64,000 bases of DNA from Symsagittifera roscoffensis (taxonomy: Eukaryota > Xenacoelomorpha > Acoela > Convolutidae), in contig NC_087067.1 of assembly GCF_963678635.1 (NCBI RefSeq), positions 29,626,403 to 29,690,402 on the forward strand, read 5' to 3'. Below are positions 47,591 to 61,447 of the stretch, piece after piece (the first letter of the stretch is position 1; the number at the start of each line of letters is the position of its first letter). The notes below the pieces were generated by a model, which saw only the letters and a program-made list of their open reading frames with translations, was not told where the DNA came from and did not search any database. The translations under genes were made by a program, and so were the position numbers.

Positions 47591-49199
47591 TTTTCTTCTA
47601 ATCTTCAGTAAAGCTAAATTCATCTTGTTTTTAGATAGACAGTTGGTCGATACTTAAAATTACATTAGTATCAAATTATGTTAAGAAATCGTGAAGTAGG
47701 TTTAGATTAAATGTTTCATTGAGCCATTATATTTGAAGTTGAAATCAATTCAATAAAAGTTGAAGTTAAAAGATTTGAAACATTCGTTTCCTTTTCAACT
47801 CTTAGAGCTCTTCCTTCAACCTTCTAGTCGTTGATGCCATAGACGATTTGTTTCAATTGTTACTCTCTGTCTTGGTTTTGATAGTATTCATCATCACCGA
47901 AACCAGGTTGCAATAATTTTTGCATGTTGCCGAATCCAGGTTGACAAACCCTACGAAGAATTTTTGTCAAGTAGAAGACAATTGAATTGTTTTTTATCGA
48001 AAAACACCCATTATCTTTGCCTTTTTGAAGTTAAAATACGTAGGATAATTAAAATTCAACTAGGTTTTATACTAAGGTTTCAGTGATAAAATCGCCTTGA
48101 GTTTGATATGATTATAAAATACTGAACACTTTTTACTCCTGTGTTTTTGAAATTTCTTCTGCAGTTATTTTGAATTCGGAATTGTTTTAAACACAGCCAT
48201 TGGGTTCCAATCATTCAATTTTCTTCGATTTTGAGGCTGGCCCATAATTGTTGGCGTACTTGACTGTTTTTGATCTCGGCAAAGATTTTAGTCTGTGTCT
48301 ATGCATTTTTGTCATATTCATCCGAAGGTTGTACAGAACTGCCACTCACCGTAATATATCGGTTGAAATGAATGATTTTTTTTGCAAACAAAAATTTGTC
48401 TTTTTACTTGAATTTTTTTTTCAGCGAGCTTTATGCTTTTCACAAATGCTTGAATAGTAAACAGCAACTTAAAAACGCAAAAAATGTTTGAAGTAGCGAA
48501 GTAAGGAACACTGATAACATTTTTTTAGTAAGAAAAACCTATTTACTGCTCAATATACAAAAATTTTGGTAAACTGCACAAACCATAAGCGTTATAATTG
48601 CTTTTATGATGAAATTACATTGATAAAAATATAGAGCAGGAAAAATGGTTTCACTTTGTTTCTATATTTTCACATGTTTGGCCTATTGAGCTTTTGTGTA
48701 TTATTACTTTTGTTTTTCTTGAATATTTGAGTACGATAGAGGTGACATTTCAAACTCACAATAATTACTATACGCATTCATGCCGTTTTGGCTAAGGACT
48801 TATCAATTTTAACTGACGTTTTTCAAAATCTATGCCTGCTGAAGAAATTGAAATAACGTGGGACGATTTGATTTTGGTGCAATATTTATGTTTTGATTGA
48901 AAAGTACATTTTGATAAGAAAACTTTGTTATGGATAGCTTTTGCGTCTTGTATTACTAATCAGTTCTTTTATCTCCTAGTATTTTTTAATTCTAACTTAG
49001 AACTTGAAAATTTTATCGATTTAATGCTTTGAGAATTGAGATCCAAACCAAAATTGTTTAGATTTTATTTGAGCTTGGCTGAAAACCATTTTTTAATTTT
49101 TACTAAAATGAACAGTTTAGTACCGAAAGTAGAGTCAAAAGTTTTATAATCTATAAGCTTAATTTTTTCTCCGTTAAAAGCAACGGTGTCTGATTTCGA

Positions 49200-49330
49200 T
49201 TTATCAAGCTGTAGAGGCTGTGTTTTACACAATTGTTCTTAACTGTCAAACTGATTAGTGAAGATGTTGCTCTAGTGTCAAGTAAAAATTCGGCTTTCAG
49301 ACCGTTATTTTCGGTTTCTGCCTCCGACGA
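49200..49330 (-). pseudogene. decayed retropepsin, copy in U1
   Basis: The minus strand reads FLLDTRATSSLI, a degenerate form of the aspartic protease LLDTGA motif with Gly changed to Arg. Confidence 0.6.
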
Positions 49331-49534
49331 TATGTTGATTTAAGTTAATAAACTTTTAATTTTTTGGTTCAGACGGAGACTGATTGAGTTTAAATTAACA
49401 AATTCACACTCATCATCGGTACACGTTGCTGGAATATCAACATCACTTAAATTGTGGATCCGGTCAGGTGAATGATAATCATTATTTCCTTTAAAAGGTT
49501 TTTTACTGTTCGATCTGTCTCGCGACTGAGAACT

Positions 49535-51182
49535 TTACTCGTAGTTTGTTATATGACAGAAATCTTGCTGGAGATTTATAATATTGAATATATTATCTAC
49601 TCCTGACCACGAGCTACATGCTACATTGACAATAATCTCTGTTTGCCTTTTCTTATATTTGAGTTGATGCATAATTTTGCTCATATTGACCTTTAATATT
49701 AAAGATATGGCTTGTCGTATGGCCTGACATGGGACACCTTTTGCAATCATTGGGTTGTTTTATTCGTTCCTTTGTTCAAGTTGATTATAAGCTGCTCTTG
49801 TTTCATGATCATTCATAAGTCCTGTTAAGTCTTTGAGTTGATCCATCATTCCCTCTATTTCCAGTTTTTTTACCCGAGCTACCGGATGCTGTTCAAGTAA
49901 ATTCACTGCTCACTGCAAAACTAAGATCTTTGGAAGCATTATTTTATTATAACGTTTGAAAAGTTGCGCGTAGATTCTCGATTGGAAATTAATGAGACTG
50001 TGTTCTGAGACTGACGCCCTTGAACCTTGCAAAAAGAATTCCATTTTCTTGCTGTCCTTTGATCATCATTCAAAATTAGATTAGACCAGTGACAATCTAC
50101 TGCGGTGCTATATCTATGTATGTAATGTAACTTTTGATAAAATCGTCAGGTTGTTTTTTTCATGTTTTCTGCTTCTATTCATCTTCTTTACTTAACCTTA
50201 TCGTCAGCGATTTTATTTTAAAACTGGTTTCTTATTATATTCCAAGGTAAACCTGCTGCCAATCCCTGATACCATTGAGCAGCTAGACCTCTTAGTTTCG
50301 AACCGAATAAAGATCATTGTCTGTTACCATATGCGTCTTGATCAACACCTGCGCCTGCTGGTCGAGTGCTTAGTAAAAACACTTTTTTTTCTCAACTACA
50401 TTAAGAATATAATTTAAAATTGGATATATCAATAGTGCAATGAGGTTGGTTAAGCTCTTATAGATTAGAAATTTTTTCTGGCGTTTTGCTGCAGACAAAA
50501 CGGTTGATTCGTGATTATTTTTGTTTGGATGTTTGGACAAAATGGTGACTTGATCCTTTGGATGTTGGTAATGTGTCGTATATTTTCTGTGGATTCTGTT
50601 TTTATTTTTATTTTAAAACTAAATGCTGTTGTTTTTATTTTTTAAAAACTGGTCATAGTATTTTAAATCTTTTCACAGACATAAAATTTTACTTGGATAA
50701 TCACAAACAATTTATAAAATGATTACTGTTCAAAGATAACGAATCCTAAATTTTAGTCAATTTATTACTTATAACTTTGGTAGTTTAGTTTTTTTGTAAA
50801 AAAAATTTCTAACCTTTTTTTGTCATTTTCTCGAGTGTATCGTCAAAAATGAAGTTGAAATTTGTCTTTTTTTGTCGTGTGGGTGTTTTGATAAATGAAT
50901 AAGATCGTTCCCAGGTTTTTCAGTGTTAGTGATATACCATATGATATTGGAGACTTCGCTTCTTAGTTTTGATTTTAAATTTTTCGTCCCGAGGTCAATT
51001 TTCAAACGTGTTGACATTAATTTTTGATGGCGATCCTTTTTATTAACGAAACTGATTATTTGTTGAGTGTTTAATAGGCTGTTGAAAGCTTCATAGGATT
51101 TGTTATTCTTTATCGAAGTTTTACTAATAATGAAACGCAAAAAAAAAAAAATTTGGTGATTTTTTTTTGAATTTTTAAACAT
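49535..51182 (-). pseudogene. decayed gag, copy in U1
   Basis: Broken minus-strand frames. The clearest piece (plus 50230-50310) reads LRGLAAQWYQGLAAGLPW, typical of Ty3/gypsy-type Gag capsid. A 119-codon frame at 50823-51182 probably represents the Gag N-terminus. Multiple stops and shifts are present. Confidence 0.6.
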
Positions 51183-53020
51183 TTTTGTAGACCTATACCT
51201 TTAGTTGAAACATGAGACTTTAATTTTGTGAAAACTACGTTATTTTTGATAAGCTATTTAATTATATACTTTTTTTGAGGTTTTTACTGGCTTAGGACCT
51301 TTTTTTTGGACTGAAACCAAAAACTGAAACCTGAAATTATGGTCGCTGAAGTTGAGTTATTTGATCTTTAAAGGTTTCCAAAAGCTTTAATAAATTTTTC
51401 TATCCCCTATCATGAAAAAAAAGTTCGATAAAAAATTAAACTTTTGATACCTTAAATCTAGTTTTGAAATCTGAAAAAAAATTAAACTCTCTCAAACTCA
51501 GTGAATAAAGATAAAACGTTGGTTTTTGATAACTGGTTTAGTGTAATATAGACCTATAAACTGGTTTGTTACATCAAGTTAACAAAAGTTTTTTGCGGAA
51601 AATTAAGTTTTAGGGGCTTAAATTATGATTTCTTTACTGAAACTTTGAGATGATTACTAGGTTTTAGAGTTTTGAAGTTCACAAACTTCGTTGGTGTTTC
51701 TAACTTATGTCTGTGAAAAAAAAATTTTAGCCTGAAGCGTCAGTTTTAGTGGAAGGAAACCATAAGTTTGAGGGCTCGAATTAACACATTTCAGTTAGTG
51801 TAATCAAAATTACTAGTATTTACCGAAATTTTACACAATTTTGACTTAGAAAGCAAAGTTTTTGGTGCTGAAACGAACAACACCTATTCTGAATTGTACA
51901 ATTTAGCCTCAAAAACCAAGTTCTTAAATTGGTTTGTTGGGTTTCAATACCGTTAGTTTTCTCTAAAAAGCCAAACTTTGACGTTCGGAGCTCAATTTTG
52001 AGACAAAAAAACTAAATTTTTGTGTTATGAAGCCTGAAAATTTTTACAAATTACCATTTAAAACCATGTTTTTGACTTATAATAACTGAATTTAAACTTT
52101 ACTTTTTCAACTTGTGCTGTTTTACCCCAATCCGTTTACTAAAATTTAAAATTTTGACCGGAAATTGTACTTGTTTTCGCTGAATCGTTTGGCCCTAAAA
52201 CTGAAACTTAGGTTAAAACCCAAAACTTTGGCTGGTAAAAAATATTTTTCTAGTGCTTAAGCTATCATATGAAACCTAAATATCAATATAGAGTGAATAT
52301 GTTTTAGTTTAAGTTTTTGTTTTAAACCTAATATTTTGGTGCTGAAACCAAAACTTGGTGTTTGCTGCTATGTGATTGACGATTAAGTGTGTTTTTTTAA
52401 GGTTCATTCGTTGTATATCTGAAACGTGTCATACAAAAATATTGATTTAAGATAAAAACATTCAAAAATGTTCCTTCCGTTTTGCTTTCCGTTATTTCTT
52501 CCCCTAGTTTCAGTGAATGCTACCTTTACTGATGAATGATTTAGGTTTAAATTACGTTAAGGTGAGTGGACACAAAATAATGTAAGGAAAATTGAGAAGA
52601 AACGTCAGCAAATGATGAAGTATGAGAATAAATAGCAACAAACGTGAAAAATTAGATATTTATGTGATGAAGAAATCATTTTACTATACAATTTAGGGTG
52701 TTTTTAGAATGCATATAGGACATCAAAGATATTTAACAAATTTTTGAGCAATTTGGATGAATAAGGATCTAGCCAAATTTTAAAGTGAAGTTTCGGCATG
52801 TAATTAAGGGATTACTGGACCAAAAGTGTGAATCCAACAAGCGGACTAAGACAGAGAACGCTTGTTTAAGAAATTTCATTAAATATTATCATAATAACTA
52901 ATGGTTAAATTCATGAGCTAATGTCAGTAGAAATCCGTCTAGTATGTCCTCGAGATGGAGGAATATCTTGGGTGATGTTAACGTAGGGGTACGTTTCGAC
53001 TGAACCCTACGAAGAATGTT

Positions 53021-56000
53021 CGCCTTGAGTTTGATATGATTATAAAATACAGAAACTTGTTTTACTCCTTTGTTTTTGCAATTTACTCTGCGATTATTTT
53101 GAATTCGGAACTTTTTTAAACACAGCCATTGGGTTCCAATCATTCAATTTTTTTTTGATTTTGACGCTGGCCCATAATTGTTGGCGTACTTGACTGTTTT
53201 TGATCTCGGTAAAAGTTTTAGTCTGTGTCTAAGCATTTTTGTCATATTCCTCCGAAGGTTATACAGAACTGCCACTCACCGTAGTATATCAGGTGAAATG
53301 AATGACATTTTTGCAAACAAAAAATTGTCTTTCTATTTGAATTTTTTTTAGCGAGCTTTATGCTTTTCGCAAATGCTTGAATAGTAAACAGCAACTTAAG
53401 TACGCAAAAAATGTTTGATTAGCGACATTCATTATAGAATTGAGGAACACTGATAATATTTCTTTAGTAAGAATAACTTATTTACTGCTCAATATACAAA
53501 ATGTTTGGTAAAGTGCACAAACCATAAGCGTTATAATTGCTTTTATGATGGAATTAAATTGATAGAAGTTTAGAGCAGGAAAAATGGTTTCACTTTGTTT
53601 CTATATTTTCACATGTTTGGCCTATTGAGCTTTTGTTTATTATTACTCTTGGTTTTCATGAACCTTTGAGTACGATAGAGGTGAAATTTCAAACTCACAA
53701 TAATTACTATACGCATTCATGCCATTTTGGTTAAGGACTTATCAATTTGATGTTCTTTTTTCAAAATCTATGCCTGCTGGAGAAATTGAAATAACGTGGG
53801 ACGATTTGATTTTGGTGCAATATTTATGCTTTGATTGAAAACTACATTTTGATAAAAACTTTGCTATGGATAGCTTTTGCGTCTTGTATTACTAATAAGT
53901 TCTTTTAACATTTAGCTTTTTTTTAATTCTAACTTAGAACTTGAAAAATTTATCGATTTAATGTTTTGAGAATTGAGATCCAAACCAAAATGGTTTAGAT
54001 TGCATTTGAGCTTGGCTGCAAACCATTTTTTAATTTTTACTAAAATGAACAGTTTAGTACCGAAAGTAGAGTCAAAAGATATATAATCTATAAGCTTAAG
54101 TTTTTCTCCGTTAACAGCAATGGTGTTTGATTTCGATTTATCAAGCGCAGAGGCTGTTTTACACAATTGTTCTTAACTGTCAAACTGATTAGTGAAGATG
54201 TTGCTCTAGTGTCTAGGTAAAATTCGGTTTCCAGACCGTTATTTTCGGTTTCTGCCTCCGACGATATGTTGATATAAGTTAATAAACTTTTAGTTTTTTG
54301 GTTCAGACGGAGACTGATTGAGTTTAAATTAACAATTTCGCACTCATCATTGGTACACGTTGCTGGAATATCATCATCACTTAAATCGTGGATCCGGTAA
54401 GGTTAAAGATAATCATTATTTCCTTTAAAAGGTTTTTTACTGTTCAATCTGTCTCGCGACTGAGAACTTTCATCGTAGTTTGTTATATGACAGAAATCTT
54501 GCTGGGGATTTATAACATTGAATATATTATCTACTCCTGACCTCCAGCTTTATGCTACATTGACGATAATCTCTGTTTGCATTCTCTTATATTTGAGTTG
54601 ATGCATAATTTTGCTCATGTTGACCTTTAATATTAAAACTATGGCTTGTCGTATGGCCTGACATGGGACACCATTTGCAAACATTGGGTTGTTTTATTCG
54701 TTTCTTTGTTCATGTTGATTATAAGCTGCTCTTGTTTCATGATCATTCATTAGTACTGTTAAGTCTTTGAGTTGATTCTTCATTCCCTCTATTTCCAATT
54801 TTCTACCCGAGCTACCGGATGCTGTTCAACTCAATTCACTGCTTACTGCAAAACTAAGATCTTTGAAAACTTTATTATAATATAATGTTTGAAAAGTTGC
54901 GCGTAGATTCTCGATTAGAAATTGATGAGACTGTGTTCTGAGCCTGACGGCCTTGAACCTTGCAAAAAGAATTCCATTTTCTTGCTGTTCTTTGATCTTC
55001 TTTCAAAATTAGATTAGATCATTGACAATCTACTGCGGTGCTATATCTATGTTTGTAATGTAACTTTTGATAAATTCGTCAGGTTGTTTTTTTTTGATGT
55101 TTTCTGCTTTTATTCGTCTTCTTTACTTAACCTTATCGTCAGAGATTTCTTTTTAAACTGGTTTCCTATTATATTCTAAGGTAAACCTGCTGCCAATCCC
55201 TGATACCATTGAGCAGTTAGACCTCTTAGTTTCGAACCGAATAAAGCTCATTGTCTGTTATCATATGCGTCTTGATCAACACCTGCGCCTGCTGGTCGAG
55301 TGCTTGGTGCAAATACTTTTTTTGTCTCAACTATATTGAGAATATAAATTGAAGTTGGATATAACAATAGTGCAATGAGGTTGGTAAGTTCTTTAAATTT
55401 AGAAATTTTTTCTGGGGTTTTGCTGCACACAGAACGGTTAATTCGTGATTATTTTGTTTGGACGTTTGGACAAAATGGTGATTGATCCTTTGGATGTTGG
55501 TAATATATCGTATATTTTGTGTGTATTCTGTTTTAATTTTTAGTTTAAAACTAAATGCTGTTGTTTTTTTTCAAAAACTGGTCAAAATATTTTAAATCTT
55601 TTCGCAGACATAAAGTTTTACTTGGATAATCATAAACAATTTATAAAATGATTACTGTTCAAAGATAATGAATCCCAAATTTGATTCAGTTTATTACTTA
55701 TAACTTTGGTATTTTAGTTTTTACTGTTAAAAAAAATTTCTAACCTCTTTTTGTCTTTTTCTCGAGTGTATCGTCAAAAATGAACGTGAAATTCGACTTT
55801 TTTTGTTGTTTGGGTGTTTTGATAAATGAATAAGATCGTTCTCAGATTTTTCAGTGTTAGTGATATACCATATGATATAAGAGATTTCGCTTCTTAGTTT
55901 TGATTTTAAATTTTTGATCCCGAGGTCAATTTTCAAACGTGTTGACATTAATTTTTGATGGCGATCCTTTTTATTAACGAAACTGATTATTTGTTGAGTG

Positions 56001-58806
56001 TTTAATAGGCTGTTGGAAGCTTCATAGGATTTGTTATTCTTTATCGAAGTTTTACTAATAATGAAACGCAAAAAAAAAAAATTTGGTGATTTTTTTTTGA
56101 ATTTTTAAACATTTTTGTAGACCTATACCTTTAGTTGAAACATGAGACTTTAATTTTGTGAAAACTACGTTATTTTTGATAAGCTATTTAATTATATACT
56201 TTTTTTGAGGTTTTTACTGGCTTAGGACCTTTTTTTTGGACTGAAACCAAAAACTGAAACCTGAAATTATGGTCGCTGAAGTTGAGTTATTTGATCTTTA
56301 AAGGTTTCCAAAAGCTTTAATAAATTTTTCTATCCCCTATCATGAAAAAAAGTTCGATAAAAAATTAAACTTTTGATACCTTAAATCTAGTTTTGAAATC
56401 TGAAAAAAAATTAAACTCTCTCAAACTCAGTGAATAAAGATAAAACGTTGGTTTTTGATAACTGGTTTAGTGTAATATAGACCTATAAACTGGTTTGTTA
56501 CATCAAGTTAACAAAAGTTTTTTGCGGAAAATTAAGTTTTAGGGGCTTAAATTATGATTTCTTTACTGAAACTTTGAGATGATTACTAGGTTTTAGAGTT
56601 TTGAAGTTCACAAACTTCGTTGGTGTTTCTAACTTATGTCTGTGAAAAAAAAATTTTAGCCTGAAGCGTCAGTTTTAGTGGAAGGAAACCATAAGTTTGA
56701 GGGCTCGAATTAACACATTTCAGTTAGTGTAATCAAAATTACTAGTATTTACCGAAATTTTACACAATTTTGACTTAGAAAGCAAAGTTTTTGGTGCTGA
56801 AACGAACAACACCTATTCTGAATTGTACAATTTAGCCTCAAAAACCAAGTTCTTAAATTGGTTTGTTGGGTTTCAATACCGTTAGTTTTCTCTAAAAAGC
56901 CAAACTTTGACGTTCGGAGCTCAATTTTGAGACAAAAAAACTAAATTTTTGTGTTATGAAGCCTGAAAGTTTTTACAAATTACCATTTAAAACCATGTTT
57001 TTGACTTATAATAACTGAATTTAAACTTTACTTTTTCAACTTGTGCTGTTTTACCCCAATCCGTTTACTAAAATTTAAAATTTTGACCGGAAATTGTACT
57101 TGTTTTCGCTGAATCGTTTGGCCCTAAAACTGAAACTTAGGTTAAAACCCAAAACTTTGGCTGGTAAAAAATATTTTTCTAGTGCTTAAGCTATCATATG
57201 AAACCTAAATATCAATATAGAGTGAATATGTTTTAGTTTAAGTTTTTGTTTTAAACCTAATATTTTGGTGCTGTGTGAATAAAGATAAAACGTTGGTTTT
57301 TGATAACTGGTTTAGTGTAATATAGACCTATAAACTGGTTTGTTACATCAAGTTATCAAAAGTTTTTTGCGGAAAATTAAGTTTTAGGGGCTTAAATTAT
57401 GATTTCTTTACTGAAACTTTGAGATGATTACTAGGTTTTAGAGTTTTGAAATTAACAAACTTCGTTGGTGTTTCTAATTTATGTCTGTGAAATAAAAATT
57501 TTAGCCTGAAGCGTCAGTTTTCGTGGAAGGAAACCATAAGTTTGAGGGCTCGAATTAACACATTTTAGTTATTGCAATCAAAATTACTAGTATTTACCGA
57601 AATTTTACACAATTTTGACTTAGAACGCAAGATTTTTGGTGCTGAAACGAACAACACCTATTCTGAATTGTACAATTTAGGCTCAAAACCAAGTTCTAAA
57701 ATTGGTTTGGTGGGTTTCAATACCGTTAGTTTTCTCTAAAAAGCCAAAGTTTGACGTTCGGAGCTCAATTTAAAGACACAAAAAAAAAAATTTTGTGTCT
57801 TGAAGCCTGAAAATTTTTACAAATTACCATTTAAAACCAAGTTTTTGACTTACAATAACTGAATTTAAACTTTACTCTTTCAACTTGTGCTGTTTTACCC
57901 TAATCCGTTTACTAAAATTTAAAGTTTTGACCGGAAATTGTACTTGTTTTCGCTGAATCGTTTGGCCATAAAAATGAAACTTAGGTTAAAACCCAGAACT
58001 TTGGTTGGTAAAAAAAAACTTTCTAGTGCTTAAGCTATCATATGAAACCTAAATATCAATATAGAGTGTATGTGTTTTTGTTTAAGTTTTTGTTTTAAAC
58101 CTAATATTTTGGTGCTGAAACCAAAACTTGGTGTTCGCTGCTATGTGGTTGACGATTAAGTGTGTTTTTTATATGGTTCATTCGTTGTATATCTGAAACG
58201 TGCCATAAAAAAATTTATTTAAGATAAAAACACTTAAAAATGTTCCTTCCGTTTTGCTTTCCGTTATTTCTTCCCCTAGTTTCAGTGAATGCTACCTTTA
58301 CTGATGAATGTTTTAGGTTTAAGTTACGTTAACAAGAGTGGACACAAAATAATGTAAGGAAAACTGAGAACAAATCTCAGCAAATGATGAAGCATTAGAA
58401 TACATAGCAACAAAGGTGAAAAATTGGATATTTATGTGATGAAGAAATCATTTTACTATACAATTTAGGGTTTTTTTTAGATTGCGTATAGGACAACAAA
58501 GACATTTAACAAAGTTTTGAGCAATTTGGATGAATAAGAATTTAGCCAAATTTAGTGATAACATATTTAAACTGAAGTTTTGGCATGTAATTAGCGGATT
58601 ACTCGACAAAAAGTGTGAATCCAACCAGCGGACTCAGGTAGAGAACGCTTGTTAAGAAATTTCATCGCTTGTTTCAGAAATATTATCAAAATATTTAATG
58701 GTTAAGTTAATGAGCTAATGTCAGTAGAAATCCGTCTTATATATCCTCGAGATGGAGGAGTATCTTGGGTGATGTTAACGTAGGGGTACGTTTTGCCTGA
58801 ACCCTA
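53021..58806 (-). repeat. interior duplication unit U2
   Basis: A tandem copy of U1, several percent diverged over most of its length, and longer because an internal block of about 845 bp is itself duplicated (ending at 57273 and at 58117). Confidence 0.8.
53912..56071 (-). pseudogene. decayed gag-protease, copy in U2
   Basis: The same order as in U1 with additional frameshifts. The protease motif near 54200 is out of frame, and the Gag N-terminal frame (55727-56071, 114 codons) closely matches that at 50823-51182. Confidence 0.6.
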
Positions 58807-59019
58807 CTAAAAACGTTTGTCAAGTAGAAGACAATTAAATTGTTTTTCTATCGAAAAACACCCATTATTTTTGCCTTTTTGAGGTTGAAAACTAATCTGA
58901 GAAATACTCACAGATCCTAAAATTAATACTTTTTTTGAATTTTTGAAAAGATGATTCGAGTTTTCTTGGGAAAAGGAGTTTCTTAACGAGTAGTTCTCTG
59001 CTGGCGTCCCACCAGTCTT

Positions 59020-59790
59020 ACTAAGCGTACATTGCTGGTTGATGGTTGAGTTATGAACAGTTTTTAAAAAGAAATGATTTAGACAAAAAATGAACAACTG
59101 TCTTCAGTACCAATAGGTATGGTGTCAACACCTAGTTTTTACATTTTAATTAACACTTGAGTTGCCTGTATACCGCGTCTAGATTGCTAATTGACTTGTC
59201 TACCTACTGTCTCTCAGAGTATTGGGTCTTCAGTTCTTCTAGATTTGTGTTGCTGATTTTGTATTACTGGAACTTAAAGCAATTCTAAGAGAAAACCTTT
59301 ATAACCTAATTTTAAAAAAAGAAATGAAAGAAACAATTAAAATTATTCTGGAAAAAGTTACCTGGACTGAGCGAGTGGAAATGGGAGTGGGAGTTAAAAA
59401 TTATGAAGAGCTAATTGAAACAATCGTAAAGCAAGAAGGCATTCAAAGTACCGTTGTCTCATTCTAATCTTCAATTGTTATCTTTTTTATCTCCCGATCT
59501 ATCGAAAAATTTCAGTAGTCTTATTTTTAGTTTTTCAGTTTTAATATAAAAAGACTTTTTTCAGTTCAGTTTTTGATTTGCAAATGTTCCTGTTTAGGCT
59601 CCAAAAGGACCGGGGTGCTTCTCGCCTTTGTAGCTGCTTTTAAGGCAGGACATTTTGACCGGTCAGCCTGTATTTTTGGTTTCCGAAATATTTGTCTGAA
59701 AACAAATAGTGATTAGTTAACAAGGAATCCAATTTTGGAAGAATGAAAAAAATTGGACTAGTAATTAAAGGATTGACAAATTTAAAGTGA
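59020..59790 (-). repeat. right LTR-like repeat of the degenerate element
   Basis: Counterpart of the left repeat, with landmarks TAAGCGTACATTGCTGG and GTATTGGGTCTTCAGTTCTT. High divergence implies an old insertion. Confidence 0.6.
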
Positions 59791-59869
59791 AAAAGAGTCT
59801 GCTTTAATCATAAGTAAACAATTAGAACATTAGACTTTTAGACTTTTATGCCCGTGTCTTTTGAAATAC

Positions 59870-60170
59870 TACATAGCAAGTCAATTATGGCAAATAACTT
59901 TCTTTCATTCTATTTGGAACGATATCTAAAACGGACTTAATATCTACTTACGCGTTAATAGCGCAAAAAATATCATGCGCAAATTGTCCAAAATTGGTCA
60001 AAATGGCATTTCTTAAACACCCATAAGCTTACAAATAAAGACCACAGGTAAAAAAATTTTAAGTTTAAGCTCAAGACAACAATACTTTTTCAATGATGAA
60101 AAATCTTTCGTCAAAGATGGCTTGATAAAAAGTCGAAACGTACTTGAACAACAAGTTGTTGGGTATTGCA
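59870..60170 (+). repeat. right half of the split R1 copy
   Basis: Resumes at AGCAAGTCAATTATGGCAAA, the R1 position following the left half, and ends with the usual AAAAGTCGAAA region. Confidence 0.6.
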
Positions 60171-60189
60171 CATGAAGTTGGAATCTATA

Positions 60190-61447
60190 ATATCATGTAA
60201 TGCGATACGCTATGGTGAGAATGAACTTCTTTTTCTAGCTACACCGGGTAGTTGCGCTGCTGTTGAATAACAGTCTAACACTGGTCAAATGGTTCTAAGA
60301 ACGGCAGCATAATACTGGTATCTTAAAAAAAGTAGACAATGTTCATGACGCGAATGTAAAATGCATATCTGTTCTCAGTAAAAGGACGCAGGCCAAACTC
60401 TTATCAATCTTTTCATACAAATCTAAAGGTCTGCACATATGCGAATTTCAGTTTTGTTCATATCTACAATTTGACGGATTTTTGCGTTAATTTTTTCAAA
60501 TTCTGGTTTTCGTTTTGTAAGTAATGTTCTGACAATTTGATTTTGTTTCTTTACACTTTTTGTGTATTGAAACTTAACTTGCCTCGGTAGAGACTATAAC
60601 ATCATATTGAAAAACAGAATATACGGAGAGCCTAAATAATTCTGCTTGAGTTGGTTAAATAAAAGTAATTTACTTTGACAGGGCGATGCCGCTAATCGCA
60701 ACAATTTTTTTTCAGCAGGCGTTTTATCTGTGAAATTTACTCAATTCTTTTACCGAATATCGAATTTTTTTTTTTGGTTTGCCGAAGCGTTTTTTCAGAA
60801 CTTTAGTTACTTGTTTTTTTATTGAACTATGGTTTTAGACTTGTCAGTGTTGAGTTCAGTGTTGACTTGTTTTCCTCCATCTCGATTAGTATCATGTAAT
60901 GACAAATAAATTCTTTCAATGTCTCTTATAAACAATATCATCTGCGAAAATAGTTATGTTCATCTAATGGCATGACATTTGGAAAATCTTTAATGTGAAA
61001 AAGATTAAACAGGTAGCAAGTACTGACCTAGGTAGCTCATACCAGCTTGAAAAGTGGGCAATTGAATTTCTGTCGTATTGTGCTCCATCATTCAAGTAGG
61101 AAATCGACAGATTTTGGAAGTGTTGGATCTCTGAGGTCATATTTAAACAGTATTGAAAAAAAAATGTGACTCACGTGATCAAATTCATTCGAAGATCTTA
61201 AATGTGCAGCAGCTATTACAACTACTTAAAGTGCTTGCATTAAGGATCAAACTTGTGAAGTGATATAACTCGTTCTTTTTACAAAATGACAATTCTGTAC
61301 CACTGAAAAAGTTTCAAAAAATATCCAAAAAACTGGCAAAGGAGATATTGGCCAGTAGTTTCCGCAACTGTTATTGGAGCCACTCAGTGCAAAAAATAGC
61401 CAACCCCACTCCCTAAAGAAACCATCGTGATGATGAAAAAACACCAA
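60190..61447 (-). pseudogene. decayed LINE (non-LTR) reverse transcriptase
   Basis: Minus-strand frames contain CGNYWPISPLPVFWIFFE (the YRPISLLP motif), LPRSVLAT (the PQGSVLGP motif) and FADD at 60937-60948. A later region resembles the RT C-terminal part (VLRTI..PVLDCYST). Stops and shifts separate them. It resembles Jockey/CR1-type LINEs. Confidence 0.75.

Larger units (their letters stand above)
48093..53010 (-). repeat. interior duplication unit U1
   Basis: Starts at CGCCTTGAGTTTGATATG and ends in the GAGCTAATGTCAGTAGAAAT...GAACCCTAC region. It is repeated as U2 directly to its right. Confidence 0.8.
46853..59869 (-). mobile_element. degenerate LTR retrotransposon with duplicated interior
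   Basis: Similar direct sequences of roughly 750 bp at 46857-47590 and 59020-59790 look like old LTRs. Between them, on the minus strand, are decayed gag and protease in two tandem copies. No RT or integrase was seen, so it was probably non-autonomous or has lost pol. The boundaries are supported by the R1 copy it splits. Exact LTR ends could not be set. Confidence 0.7.
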
